Position numbers and translations under genes: made by a program. Positions 22,654 to 30,462 of a stretch of DNA of 30,462 bases are shown here, piece by piece (position 1 is the stretch's first letter; the number at the start of each line of letters is the position of its first letter). The notes under the pieces are model-generated. The model was given only the letters and a program-made list of their open reading frames with translations, was not told the DNA's origin and made no database searches. The DNA lies in assembly GCA_039908105.1 (NCBI GenBank), contig JAMOBI010000043.1, positions 1 through 30,462 of the forward strand. The letters run 5' to 3'. This stretch comes from Magnetaquiglobus sp039908105. Lineage in GTDB: Bacteria > Pseudomonadota > Magnetococcia > Magnetococcales > Magnetaquicoccaceae.

Positions 22654-23775
22654 ATGATTCGGCTGTCGAAATCCTGTTTGAGTGACGCGGAAAAGCGTGC
22701 CGTCATGGAGGTTTTGGACCGAGAGTATCTGGGGATGGGTGCCGAGGTTCAGCAGTTTGAGCAGCAGCTGACAGCGTTCATCGGGCGGCCAGCGGTTTGC
22801 GTGGTGAATGGGACTGCGGCACTGCATTTAGCCTTGCAGGCGGTTGGTTTGGGGGAAGGTGACGAGGTTTTGGTACAGTCACTGACTTATCTGGCCAGTT
22901 TTCAGGCGATCTCTGCTACCAACGCCCGACCGGTCGCCTGCGATATCGACCCGGAGACACTCTGTCTGGATGTGCGCGATGCCGAAGCGAAACTGACCTC
23001 CCGAACGAAGGCCGTGGTTCCGGTCCATTATGCGGGAGGCGCAGGAAAACTGGATGCGATCTATGCCTTTGCCCGTACCCATGGTCTGCGCGTGGTGGAA
23101 GATGCCGCGCATGCGTTTGGCTCGATCCATCATGGGAAACGTATCGGTGCCCGGGGAGATATCAGCTGTTTCAGTTTTGATGGGATCAAGAACATCACGT
23201 CGGGTGAAGGTGGTTGTGTTGTCACGGATGACCAGGAAGTGCTTGGAAAAATTCGCGACGCCCGACTGCTCGGGATTGAAAAGGATACGGAAAAACGGTT
23301 TGCCGGTGAACGCAGTTGGGAGTTCGACGTAACCGCGCAAGGTTGGCGCTATCATATGAGCAATATCATGGCAGCCATCGGCATTGAACAGTTGAAACGT
23401 TTTCCGATCATGGCTGGCAAGCGGCAGGAGTTGGCGTGTCACTACGATCGGACTTTGGCGGGTTCTCAATGGATCACGCCACTGAAACATGATTACACCG
23501 AGGTGGTTCCTCATATCTATGTGGTGCGACTCCCCCCAACCATTTCCCGCAAGCAGGTGCAGGATCAGCTGATGAAGGCTGGGATTCAAACCGGCGTACA
23601 TTATCAGCCCAATCATCAACTGTCATACTATGCTCGACGCGGAGATTGTCCATGCCCGAACGTGGAGCGCATTTTTCCTTCCTTGTTGAGCCTGCCGTTG
23701 CACCCGGACATGGATACCGGAGATGTTGAGTATATCTGTCAGGAACTGCATCGTGCTTGTGAAATCAAGCTCTGA
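22654..23775 (+). CDS. DegT/DnrJ/EryC1 family sugar aminotransferase
   Basis: This 373-residue PLP enzyme has its cofactor lysine at Lys179 (FDGIKNITSGEGG) and Asp150 (VVEDAAHAFGS) positioned for the PLP ring nitrogen. The N-terminal NGTAALHLALQAVGLGEGDE block is classic. The lysine distinguishes it from RfbH, the CDP-hexose 3-dehydrase, which has His there and an iron-sulfur cluster. It therefore most likely transaminates C4 of CDP-4-keto-6-deoxyhexose. The ATG at 22654 has a GGAGG 4 nt before it; an upstream ATG at 22630 overlapping rfbF is less likely. It is 11 nt after rfbF. Confidence 0.9.
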   Translation: MIRLSKSCLSDAEKRAVMEVLDREYLGMGAEVQQFEQQLTAFIGRPAVCVVNGTAALHLALQAVGLGEGDEVLVQSLTYLASFQAISATNARPVACDIDPETLCLDVRDAEAKLTSRTKAVVPVHYAGGAGKLDAIYAFARTHGLRVVEDAAHAFGSIHHGKRIGARGDISCFSFDGIKNITSGEGGCVVTDDQEVLGKIRDARLLGIEKDTEKRFAGERSWEFDVTAQGWRYHMSNIMAAIGIEQLKRFPIMAGKRQELACHYDRTLAGSQWITPLKHDYTEVVPHIYVVRLPPTISRKQVQDQLMKAGIQTGVHYQPNHQLSYYARRGDCPCPNVERIFPSLLSLPLHPDMDTGDVEYICQELHRACEIKL

Positions 23776-23798
23776 GAAGCGTGTGGGAGAGCATCGAC

Positions 23799-24701
23799 AT
23801 GGAAGAGCGACCGCTTGTCAGCGTCATCATCAATTGTTACAACGGTGAAGCCTATCTCAGAGCAGCCCTGGAGAGTGTGATCCGGCAGACTTATACCCAT
23901 TGGGAGATCCTGTTCTGGGATAATCAATCCACGGACTCCAGCAGGTCCATTGTGGATGCCTGCCAGGATTCCAGGATAAATTATTTTTATGCGCCAACCC
24001 ATACCTTGCTGTATGATGCGCGCAATCAGGCCATCGTGCATGCAAAAGGTGAGTTGCTGGCATTTCTCGATGTGGATGATTGGTGGGAACCGAAGAAGTT
24101 GGAAAAGCAGGTCGCCTTGTTTGCTGATGAGAAGGTGGCGCTTGTCTATGCAAACTATTGGATTGTTCTTGAGAAGAAGCAGAGCTGTCGAGTTGCTTAT
24201 CCAAGACAGTTGCCGGAAGGACCGGTTGCTTTGGATGAGCTGCTGCGGAGTTACCCTGTAGGTATGCTGACACTCATGATACGACGATCACTGGTGTCTG
24301 AGATGGACGGTCCTTTTGACCCGCGCTATCACATTATTGGTGACTTTGATTTGGTGATACGGTTGGCTTCCCGCCATCCGATCGCTTGTGTTCAGGAGCC
24401 GTTGGCCAGCTACCGTATTCATGGCAGTAATGAAAGCATCACGAAACGCGAAACCACAGTTGCCGAACTCGAATTGTGGGAGTCTGAAATGGCGCGAGAT
24501 CCCATCATCGGGAAAAATCGATTTTTTGGCACGGTTCGATCGACCATCCAATATTTTCGTTCAGTCAATGATCTGTTGGGAAACCAAAGAATCAAGGCAT
24601 TCAAGGGGGCATTCAACTTACCGTTCGGTAAGTTGAAAATCAGATTACTGGGTGCTTGTTTTTTGCCTCTTTTTTTGATAAGGCTATTAAGGGTAAAATA
24701 A
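23799..24701 (+). CDS. GT2 family glycosyltransferase
   Basis: This 300-residue GT-A enzyme has the inverting GT2 hallmarks: VSVIINCYNGEAYLRAALESV near the N-terminus, DNQSTDSS for nucleotide binding and FLDVDDWW as the metal-binding DXD region. The GDFDLVIRLA and YRIHGSNES blocks fit the catalytic base region and acceptor side. A hydrophobic C-terminal helix (LLGACFLPLFLIRLL) may attach it to the membrane face. The ATG at 23799 is preferred over a GTG at 23781 because GGGAG lies 10 nt upstream. As the last gene of the CDP-sugar operon, it may transfer that sugar. Confidence 0.88.
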   Translation: MEERPLVSVIINCYNGEAYLRAALESVIRQTYTHWEILFWDNQSTDSSRSIVDACQDSRINYFYAPTHTLLYDARNQAIVHAKGELLAFLDVDDWWEPKKLEKQVALFADEKVALVYANYWIVLEKKQSCRVAYPRQLPEGPVALDELLRSYPVGMLTLMIRRSLVSEMDGPFDPRYHIIGDFDLVIRLASRHPIACVQEPLASYRIHGSNESITKRETTVAELELWESEMARDPIIGKNRFFGTVRSTIQYFRSVNDLLGNQRIKAFKGAFNLPFGKLKIRLLGACFLPLFLIRLLRVK

Positions 24702-24737
24702 TTCTTTTGCAGTCAATAATTGATTGTCTGATAATAT

Positions 24738-24996
24738 TAAACCGCAACCATCACGGGATGCGTGGTTCCATTAATAGGGGTCCAGGGGGATTATCCCCCT
24801 GGTGGGATCCAAGGGCAAAGCCCTTGGGACTTTGTTTTTGACTCTAGCGCGCTCTTCAAAAGAAGCATTTTTTGCGCCTTTTGCGAAAAATGCGCTGCGC
24901 GCCGCCTTCGTGAGCGTCGTTTCCGCTTTTTGGAAACGACGCTCACATCTTGCACGCAGCCTTGCAAAAAACTACGCATCCCAAAGCAGGTGATAT
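24738..24996. repeat. Modular repeat copy with exchanged hairpin modules
   Basis: It begins TAAACCGCAACCATCACGGG and ends with a decayed form of the usual right end (ACTACGCATCCCAAAGCAGG). The purine-rich module is replaced by two perfect hairpins: CCAGGGGGA/TCCCCCTGG (24782-24802) and CCAAGGGC/GCCCTTGG around 24809-24827. The TCAAAAGAAGC/GCGAAAAATGCGC module matches 8905-8960, then a perfect 15-bp stem with loop GCTTTTT follows (24910-24924/24932-24946). It occupies nearly all of 24702-25045, where I see no gene. Confidence 0.88.
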
Positions 24997-25045
24997 TTTC
25001 TGATCGCCAATTAACCATTTACAGTTCTGTTGATATGTTGCGCCA

Positions 25046-26347
25046 ATGATGAATAACTATTCGGAAGTATCCAGAAATGCGAATGTTCTTGATAAAAAAA
25101 TCGATTATTGTTCTGTAGGAGCGCACCCAAACAATCTTGCGCAAAAAGAGACTGTATTTTCTTTATCGGTTTTTTTCTTGTCCTGTTCGATTATTGCCCC
25201 CAAGATAGGCGTTATCGACTTGCCGGTCGCATGGTTACTTTTATTAGTGTTGTTTAATATTTTAATTGTAAGGCGGTATTGTTATTATATCAACCGTAAC
25301 ATGTTACTGCTTATTATTATGTGGGCTTTGTTGTTTATTTTGGCGAGTACAACAAAATTGGTTTATGGGTCTGTGGCGGAAGTGGTGTTGTTGAAGCCGT
25401 TAAGACAAATTATTTTGTTGGTTCTGTTAAGCATGTATTGGTTGACGAATAAATCGTTAAATATCAAATCGGCTTTGGCCGCTATTTTTGTGGCCGCTGT
25501 GCTTAATGGTATTGTGATCATGGCGCAGTATGGTTTAGAAGCAGCCGGATTGTCTGATGAGTGGTTAATCATGCCTGGATTTGATAAAAATGTTAATGTG
25601 ATGTATAGAAAACCAGGGTTGACTGCCGGATATCCAACCGCTGGATTGCTTGCTCTGATCGGCTTTTTTTCAGGCTTGCTATTGTATACGGTGATACGAA
25701 AGCGAATCGTTCTTGTGGGACTTATGATTATAACTTTATCGATTTCGGTTACATCGAGATTGGCGTTCTATTTGTTTATAGTCTCATCAATTCTGGTTAT
25801 TTTTCTTAATATTCAAAGGCCAGAGGTGTGGAAAATTTTGATGATGATGGTGTTGCCACTGTTTGTGGTTGTTGTTGTTCTGATTGAAATGGATATTGTC
25901 CATCACGATACAATCAACGTGATGTACGAACTGTTTATTCGCTTTTCTGAGACGGGTGAATTGAGTACAGAAAGTTCAGATGCATTATTGGAATCATGGA
26001 GCTTTAATATTAAAAGTGTCTCAACTTTGTTGGTCGGAAATGGTTTGCATGCAAAGAATGATTTTATGCAAACCGTTGATGCTGGGTATCAGATTAATAT
26101 GTTTGGGGCGGGTATTCCCTTTTCAATAATTTATTATTTGATTTTCTTGATGTATATGCAAATCATCTACAAGGCAAGTATCAATAAAAATTACAGATTG
26201 TTCGTAATCTTTGCTGTCATCATACTTCTTGTTTTTGAATACAAGGGGGCGGTGATTTTTTCACGGGTTGTTGGTGATTGCATCGTAATACTGGTTATCG
26301 CATCCTTGTATTCAAGAAATAAACGTCAAGACTCAAATTTTTTTTAG
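25046..26347 (+). CDS. Wzy-like O-antigen/polysaccharide polymerase
   Basis: This 433-residue polytopic membrane protein has about ten hydrophobic helices from residue 36 on and a larger soluble loop at about 290-335 (after HHDTINVMYELFIRF). This topology and its place in a glycan locus suggest a Wzy or ligase-type polymerase; sequence motifs of this class are weak, so the call rests on topology and context. The gene is clearly more AT-rich than its neighbours, with A/T-ending codons, suggesting recent transfer. The start has no good ribosome binding site; ATG 25046 or 25049 is equally possible. A repeat copy lies directly upstream. Confidence 0.65.
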   Translation: MMNNYSEVSRNANVLDKKIDYCSVGAHPNNLAQKETVFSLSVFFLSCSIIAPKIGVIDLPVAWLLLLVLFNILIVRRYCYYINRNMLLLIIMWALLFILASTTKLVYGSVAEVVLLKPLRQIILLVLLSMYWLTNKSLNIKSALAAIFVAAVLNGIVIMAQYGLEAAGLSDEWLIMPGFDKNVNVMYRKPGLTAGYPTAGLLALIGFFSGLLLYTVIRKRIVLVGLMIITLSISVTSRLAFYLFIVSSILVIFLNIQRPEVWKILMMMVLPLFVVVVVLIEMDIVHHDTINVMYELFIRFSETGELSTESSDALLESWSFNIKSVSTLLVGNGLHAKNDFMQTVDAGYQINMFGAGIPFSIIYYLIFLMYMQIIYKASINKNYRLFVIFAVIILLVFEYKGAVIFSRVVGDCIVILVIASLYSRNKRQDSNFF

Positions 26348-26428
26348 ACTCTTTTGGTGTTTGTCGGTTTCTCCCCGTCACGCCGCCAGGCCCAATGCCC
26401 GACGCCTGTGTGTACCATTCCTGCTGAG

Positions 26429-27547
26429 TCAGTGCAGATTGGCGACCAAAGAAATATAGTGTTGGATCACCACTTGTTCGCTGAACTCGGCAGCGATCTT
26501 ATGTCTGGACGCCTCACCCATCGCCTTTTGTTGATCCGACTCTAAAATCAAAAATTGTGTGATGGCCTCCGCTAGACTTGTGACGCTGCGCGCTTCGCAC
26601 AGAAAACCGTTGACGCCGACCTCGATAGCCTCGCGGCAACCGGGTACGTTGCTTGCAATCAACGGGCGCCCCATGGCGCCGCCTTCCAGTAGCGTACGCG
26701 ACATGCCTTCGCGGTAGGATGGGAGTACTATGCAGTGGGCCCGTTTGATATGCGGTCGGACATCTCTGGTGTGTTCGTAATGAACGATATCTCCCCGTGC
26801 TTGCCACGCATCAAGCTCTTCTGGTTTGATGCTCGTTGGGTTGTCTGCAGCACTGTCTCCGAGTAGTTCGAATCGCGCCTGCGGCCAGATGGCGCGGACT
26901 TGGTGTGCGGCGGCGACGTATTCTCTTACGCCCTTATCACCGATGAGTCGGGCGATCATGAGAAAGCGCACGGTCCCCGATTCGTGCTCGACAGGCCAGG
27001 GCTGCGGCGCAAAATGCGTCAGGTCGACTCCCAGCCCAGGGATCACCGAGGCGCATTCAGCATCTACCCAGCCACGCCGGAGAAATTCGCCATGGTCGGT
27101 CGGATTTTCGAACAGCACGTGGTGGATGTGGCCAAAAGAGACGCTGTAAAGCATGTCAACGATCCGGCTCAACCAGTCCTTGCGAAGATAGGAGGAGCCC
27201 AGTCCCGATACGTTGGCAATCTGATGTCGCTGAGTCCCATAATTGGCCAGCGCAGTATAGATGTTTCCCTTGGGTGTTGAGGTGAGCACCACATCCACCG
27301 CCTCATCCCGGAGCAGCCGACGCAAGGCCAGCACTGTCCTCAACTCCTTGACCGGGTGGGTGCTGTTCGGCACGAGCGGCAGGCATACATGACGGAAGCC
27401 GCTGTCTTTTATTAAAGAGACCTCGGGACCGTCGGGTGATAATGCGATGACAGCATGACCTTCTGCCCGCAGCGCTTTCATAAGATTCGTACGGAAGTTC
27501 CATACATAGCGTGCCGAGTTGGCGAGAATACAAATGCGCAAGACCAC
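26429..27547 (-). CDS. GT4 family glycosyltransferase, opposite strand
   Basis: This 372-residue GT-B enzyme has an N-terminal domain beginning CILANSARYVWNFRTNLMKAL and a donor-binding domain with VRFLMIARLIGDKGVREY and SYREGMSRTLLEGGAMGRPLIAS, in which Glu-x7-Glu is the GT4 signature. It resembles PglA-type N-acetylgalactosaminyltransferases of glycan assembly, but specificity is not proven. A GTG at 27547, 1 nt past the asnB-like stop (TAAGGTG), or a TTG two codons later is the start. It converges with the polymerase gene. The asnB tail just upstream suggests the two once shared an operon. Confidence 0.85.
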   Translation of the reverse strand: MVLRICILANSARYVWNFRTNLMKALRAEGHAVIALSPDGPEVSLIKDSGFRHVCLPLVPNSTHPVKELRTVLALRRLLRDEAVDVVLTSTPKGNIYTALANYGTQRHQIANVSGLGSSYLRKDWLSRIVDMLYSVSFGHIHHVLFENPTDHGEFLRRGWVDAECASVIPGLGVDLTHFAPQPWPVEHESGTVRFLMIARLIGDKGVREYVAAAHQVRAIWPQARFELLGDSAADNPTSIKPEELDAWQARGDIVHYEHTRDVRPHIKRAHCIVLPSYREGMSRTLLEGGAMGRPLIASNVPGCREAIEVGVNGFLCEARSVTSLAEAITQFLILESDQQKAMGEASRHKIAAEFSEQVVIQHYISLVANLH

Positions 27548-27548
27548 C

Positions 27549-27785
27549 TTAGGCGCTCCCCTCCAAGTCTTGCTTCCACGATAGCTGGCTCAGAACGTTC
27601 CAAAGCGTGTACGAACGCTCTTGAATTCCAGTCAAGTGTTCATGCCACTCACGTAGGATCGGTACAGTCTGCAGCCCCTTGGCGCGTAGGCAATTTGGCG
27701 CGAGCTGAGTCTCCGTATACACCCGTAGCAAACCTTGCAGCCATTGAGCGAGGAAGATTCCAAAACCCATTTTGGGTCGTTCAAG
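27549..27785 (-). pseudogene. asnB: C-terminal fragment of asparagine synthase, cut by an IS
   Basis: The last 78 codons of a glutamine-hydrolysing asparagine synthase (AsnB) remain. The hallmark RPKMGFGI at the start of the segment is followed by LAQWLQGLL, REWHEHLTG and a YTLWNVL block, all typical of the AsnB C-terminus. The reading frame enters exactly at the IS boundary: the TA target dinucleotide is directly 5' to the Leu codon. The amidotransferase domain and most of the synthetase domain are absent. AsnB-like enzymes in glycan loci usually amidate sugar acids, so this function has probably been lost here. Confidence 0.85.
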
Positions 27786-28311
27786 TACTAATCTATGCAT
27801 TGTTTGGCGGACATCAGTTCGCGGCATAGCCTGTTTCAAGATGGCGAAAGAACCCGGCAACTTTTTGCGCTTGGGCCAGCAACGACCGCATGAGGAAACG
27901 TACGGTCGCCTTGAATTGATTGGGTTCTGCCAAGAATGTTTTGCCCGTTTTGTGATTTTTCAGCCAGTTCCAAACATGTTCTACCGGGTTGAGATTGGGA
28001 GCGCATGAAGGCAGAAAGAACAACTCCAGCTTCCCTTCGGTCTCCTTTACAAATTTTCGCACCTTGGCAGAATTATGAACAGGATAAATATTGATAATCA
28101 GAAATATCGGCTTGCTTCATGCGTCAACCGTTTAAGAAAATCCATAAAGATGTCAGAGGTAAACAATTCCTTGAATGCCATAAAGCGCATGGAACCGCAA
28201 TTGTCAATGGCCGAAGGATCTCTTCCAGGGTTTTGCGGTTCAAGGTGCCCCATCGCGTCTGTCCATGCGGACAGTCTACCACATGTCCGGCAATCAATGC
28301 ACAGATTAGTA
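27786..28311 (-). mobile_element. Decayed IS630-family insertion sequence
   Basis: Terminal inverted repeats of 27 nt (27788-27814 and 28283-28309) match with 3 mismatches; the right end reads as CTAATCTGTGCATTG on the minus strand. Each is flanked by TA, the IS630/Tc1 target duplication. The element is 522 nt, about half a typical IS630, so it is internally deleted. It inserted into asnB. Confidence 0.88.
27814..28249 (-). pseudogene. IS630-type transposase remnant, frameshifted
   Basis: The C-terminal half of a DDE transposase survives in two frames. The first has MRFMAFKELFTSDIFMDFLKRL and ends at a stop at 28098. A shift of one base restores PIFLIINIYPVHNSAKVRKFV, then LELFFLPSCAPNLNPVEHVWNWLK and the tail. 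The final catalytic Glu (NPVEHVW) is kept, but the second Asp (family LIVDNxP) reads as Asn (IINIYP). The N-terminal helix-turn-helix and first Asp are missing. The product must be inactive. Confidence 0.85.
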
Positions 28312-28803
28312 CGAGACATCGAGAAGGTGGCATACGTTCATGCCGCTGGTATACAGGATGATCGGAGGAAAGACCAGGGATGATGTTTTGGTGTTTCAGG
28401 TCAATGCGTTGTCAGGAGACTTGACTTGGCCCCGGTCTTTGTGGACAATCCCATATGATTGTGTTCGCCTGGAGTGTTCGAACATGTTTTTGGGAGAACT
28501 GTTATATTATGAAAGTTTTAAAATATCATAATCGAAATTTATCAACAAATATTCAATAAAATCTGGCGCGGTTTTCGATTTTTATTATTACAGTACGGTA
28601 AATAGTAATATTCACGGTGTTGTCAGAGGTGAGAACAGAGTCCCCTGCAAAAAAGTTGTCCTTTCGAGGAACGAATCCGTGCTGGGCAGAGATGCTTGCG
28701 GTGGAATATCTTTATGAATTACAAATGAATTCATAAGGATGACGGCATGTGTTCCGTCGGATGGATCATCAAATCAGCCTGGATGAAGCGCACTTCTGGA
28801 TGC
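28312..28803. other. Gene-free region with AT-rich stretch and small inverted repeat
   Basis: No convincing gene was found on either strand. 28312-28440 continues from the IS and could be remnant sequence, but I cannot recognise more of asnB in it. 28500-28620 is distinctly AT-rich. An inverted pair TTATGAATT (28712-28720) and AATTCATAA (28728-28736), with a 7-nt gap, could be an operator or just part of the AT-rich segment. Confidence 0.45.
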
Positions 28804-28947
28804 TAAACCGCATCTGCTTTGGGATGCGTAGTTTTTTGCAAGGCTGCGTGCAAGATGTGAGCGTCGTTTCTTGTTTTTTGGAAACGACTCCCGCATCTTG
28901 CACATAGCCTTGCGAAAACCTACGCATCCCAAAATGGGTGCGGTTTA
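28804..28947. repeat. Palindromic modular repeat (144 bp)
   Basis: The 53-nt left arm (TAAACCGCATCTGCTTTGGG on) pairs with the right arm (ending GGGTGCGGTTTA) with few mismatches, so the whole element is one long imperfect hairpin. Between the arms lies a hairpin stem GTCGTTTC/GGAAACGAC with a T-rich loop. TA flanks each end. It is a compact form of the 24.7 and 20 kb copies, having end modules on both sides and no purine-rich module. Confidence 0.9.
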
Positions 28948-29039
28948 AGATTTCTTTTTTCACATCAAGACAAGAGTGCAACACCCTTTTCACACCGTAT
29001 TGGACCAATGGCAACTGCGAACCAAGAAAATATTTATAA

Positions 29040-30182
29040 ATGAAAATTTTACACATCATTACCAATCTGAAGCAAGGTGGTGCGGAATCTGTACTGTATC
29101 GTCTTGTTTCCGCATCATCCGACCATCTGACGCATGAAGTCATCTCCCTGGTCAGCGAGGACTACTACGGACCGTTGCTCAGACGATGCGGTGTCAGAGT
29201 GCACTCCTTGTCCATGTCTCCTGGCCGTATCACTTGGAGTGATCTGCGCACACTCTTTCATATCATTCAATCCTTTCAGCCAGACGTGGTTCAGACCTGG
29301 ATGTATCACGCCAATTTCTTGGGCGGCATGATTGCCAAAGTTTCTTCAACCGCTCCTGTTGTCTGGAGTGTTCATCATTCAGATCTTGGATCCGCATACA
29401 ATAGCCGTATGACTCGTTTTGTCGCCAAATTAACGGCCTGGCTTTCCCCCTGGCTTCCTGCTGCTATCGTGTATGTCAGTAGAAGCGCTGCACATCAACA
29501 TCATCTGTTCGGTTTTTGTGACGCAAAAACAATAATTATTGAAAACGGAATAGATCTCTCGGAATTCCAGATCATTCCCAGTGCCAGGCTGCGCTTGCGA
29601 ACCGAATGGGGCGTAGAGCAGGATGAGCAACTGATTGGATGCGTCGCCCGTTGGGATGTTTATAAGGACCATCGTAACCTGTTTCAGGCATTGTCAATCC
29701 TGTCCACCAAAAGAAAACCAGTACGCTGTGTCCTGGCAGGGGTTGGCATGGAAGCCGACAATACTGATTTGATCTCTTTGATTGACGAGCATCTTTTGTC
29801 TGATAAGATGATCTTGCTCGGATCACGGCAAGATATTCCTTCAATCATGAGTGCTATCGATCTTCATGTACTGCCCAGTATTGGGGAGGGGTTCGGTAAT
29901 GTGACCGTCGAGGCCATGGCCTGTGGAACGCCGTGCGTGACGACAGATGTGGGAGCGGGCGCGAGGATTGTTGGCGATACTGGTTGGGTTGTCCCTCCTG
30001 CCAACCCGACCGGGTTGGCAGCTGCTATGATCGATGCGTTGGATCGGATCCGACAAGATGAGGCTGGCCAAATCCATGTGGCCTGTCGGCAGAGAATCGA
30101 GCAAAATTTCAGCATCGACACGATGCGGAGTGCCTACCTGGACGTGTGGTCGGGAAAAAAGCCCGATGGTCGGCCTCTCTGA
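29040..30182 (+). CDS. GT4 family glycosyltransferase
   Basis: This 380-residue GT-B enzyme begins MKILHIITNLKQGGAESVLY, the acceptor-side glycine loop typical of GT4 proteins of capsule and O-antigen loci. The donor domain has VARWDVYKDHRNLFQAL, LAGVGMEADN and SIGEGFGNVTVEAMACGTPC, with the E-x7-E donor site at GEGFGNVTVEA. It is a retaining transferase by family. The ATG follows an AT-rich stretch, with no strong ribosome binding site. No gene follows within 280 nt; a CTTGTTG/CAACAAG pair at about 30242-30265 is the only structure. Confidence 0.9.
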   Translation: MKILHIITNLKQGGAESVLYRLVSASSDHLTHEVISLVSEDYYGPLLRRCGVRVHSLSMSPGRITWSDLRTLFHIIQSFQPDVVQTWMYHANFLGGMIAKVSSTAPVVWSVHHSDLGSAYNSRMTRFVAKLTAWLSPWLPAAIVYVSRSAAHQHHLFGFCDAKTIIIENGIDLSEFQIIPSARLRLRTEWGVEQDEQLIGCVARWDVYKDHRNLFQALSILSTKRKPVRCVLAGVGMEADNTDLISLIDEHLLSDKMILLGSRQDIPSIMSAIDLHVLPSIGEGFGNVTVEAMACGTPCVTTDVGAGARIVGDTGWVVPPANPTGLAAAMIDALDRIRQDEAGQIHVACRQRIEQNFSIDTMRSAYLDVWSGKKPDGRPL

Positions 30183-30294
30183 CCGGTCTGCAGGCTTGGC
30201 AGCGCAGCATACACGATTCCCGTTATGCACGGGGCGTACCTCTTGTTGATCACAGCGCCAACAAGCCGGCACAACGGACAGATAATGGTTACAT

Positions 30295-30347
30295 TAAACC
30301 GCACCCGGCTTGGAATGTGTGGTTTTTACTGGTGAAAAAAAGAGAGG
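30295..30347 (+). repeat. Truncated modular repeat (left end only)
   Basis: TAAACCGCACCCGGCTTGG and the adjoining GGTGAAAAAAAGAGAGG module match the left halves of the 8.8 and 20 kb copies, then the similarity stops. 30348-30462 shows no recognised gene or repeat end. Confidence 0.8.
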
Positions 30348-30462
30348 CTGACGTTTCACCGTTTTCTTTAACAACCAAAAACAACCATAGAGAATCTTGT
30401 GTAAGGGAGTGGATCACCCGTGCTGAATTGATGGGTCAGTAATCCCAGGGTAACTGGCATGC

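Noticed and set aside
24738..28947. CRISPR-like array in the repeat-rich region
   Set aside because: Repeats are palindromic, kilobases apart and differ in length; no regular short spacers exist.

Overview
The window looks like the chromosome of a GC-rich Gram-negative proteobacterium. It carries a bacterial-type aspS with a non-discriminating signature, an E. coli-like gltX and pepN, a PilZ protein and a surface-polysaccharide locus. The mix of housekeeping genes, a fused Ser/Thr kinase and many palindromic repeats would fit an early-branching alphaproteobacterial or Magnetococcales-type genome, but that is a guess from gene style; no rRNA or other marker settles it.

Positions 1-17,000 are mostly housekeeping and signalling genes. 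In order they are a soluble hybrid histidine kinase (PAS-HisKA-HATPase-REC-Hpt) coupled to a DedA membrane protein; tRNA-Gln(CUG) with its own promoter; a pair of small unknown genes; gltX; a SEC-C/TPR protein coupled to aspS; a CBS-pair membrane protein; a rhodanese; an unknown Arg/Glu-rich protein; a Ser/Thr kinase fused to a formylglycine-generating-enzyme-like domain; two small genes, one of them a fragment; a PilZ protein; and pepN.

Positions 17,100-30,200 form a surface glycan locus. A good promoter at 17,176 and a leader of about 310 nt precede a sulfotransferase-like gene and a GT4 glycosyltransferase. A second tightly coupled operon (rfbG, a sugar 3,5-epimerase-like cupin, rfbF, a PLP sugar aminotransferase and a GT2) should make and attach a CDP-linked 4-amino-4,6-dideoxyhexose. 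An AT-rich Wzy-like polymerase follows, then an opposite-strand GT4 gene, an asnB tail cut by a decayed IS630-type element, and one more GT4 gene.

The most unusual feature is a family of modular, palindromic, non-coding repeats (near 1-156, 8802-9133, 17007-17108, 19936-20107, 24738-24996, 28804-28947 and 30295-30347). They share ends of the type TAAACCGCAMCCAGCTTGG and are built from exchangeable hairpin modules. In two copies the same internal position holds a perfect 15-bp stem with the same GCTTTTT loop but a different stem sequence, every difference being compensated on the other arm. Five of the seven copies lie in or at the edge of the glycan locus and separate its transcription units.
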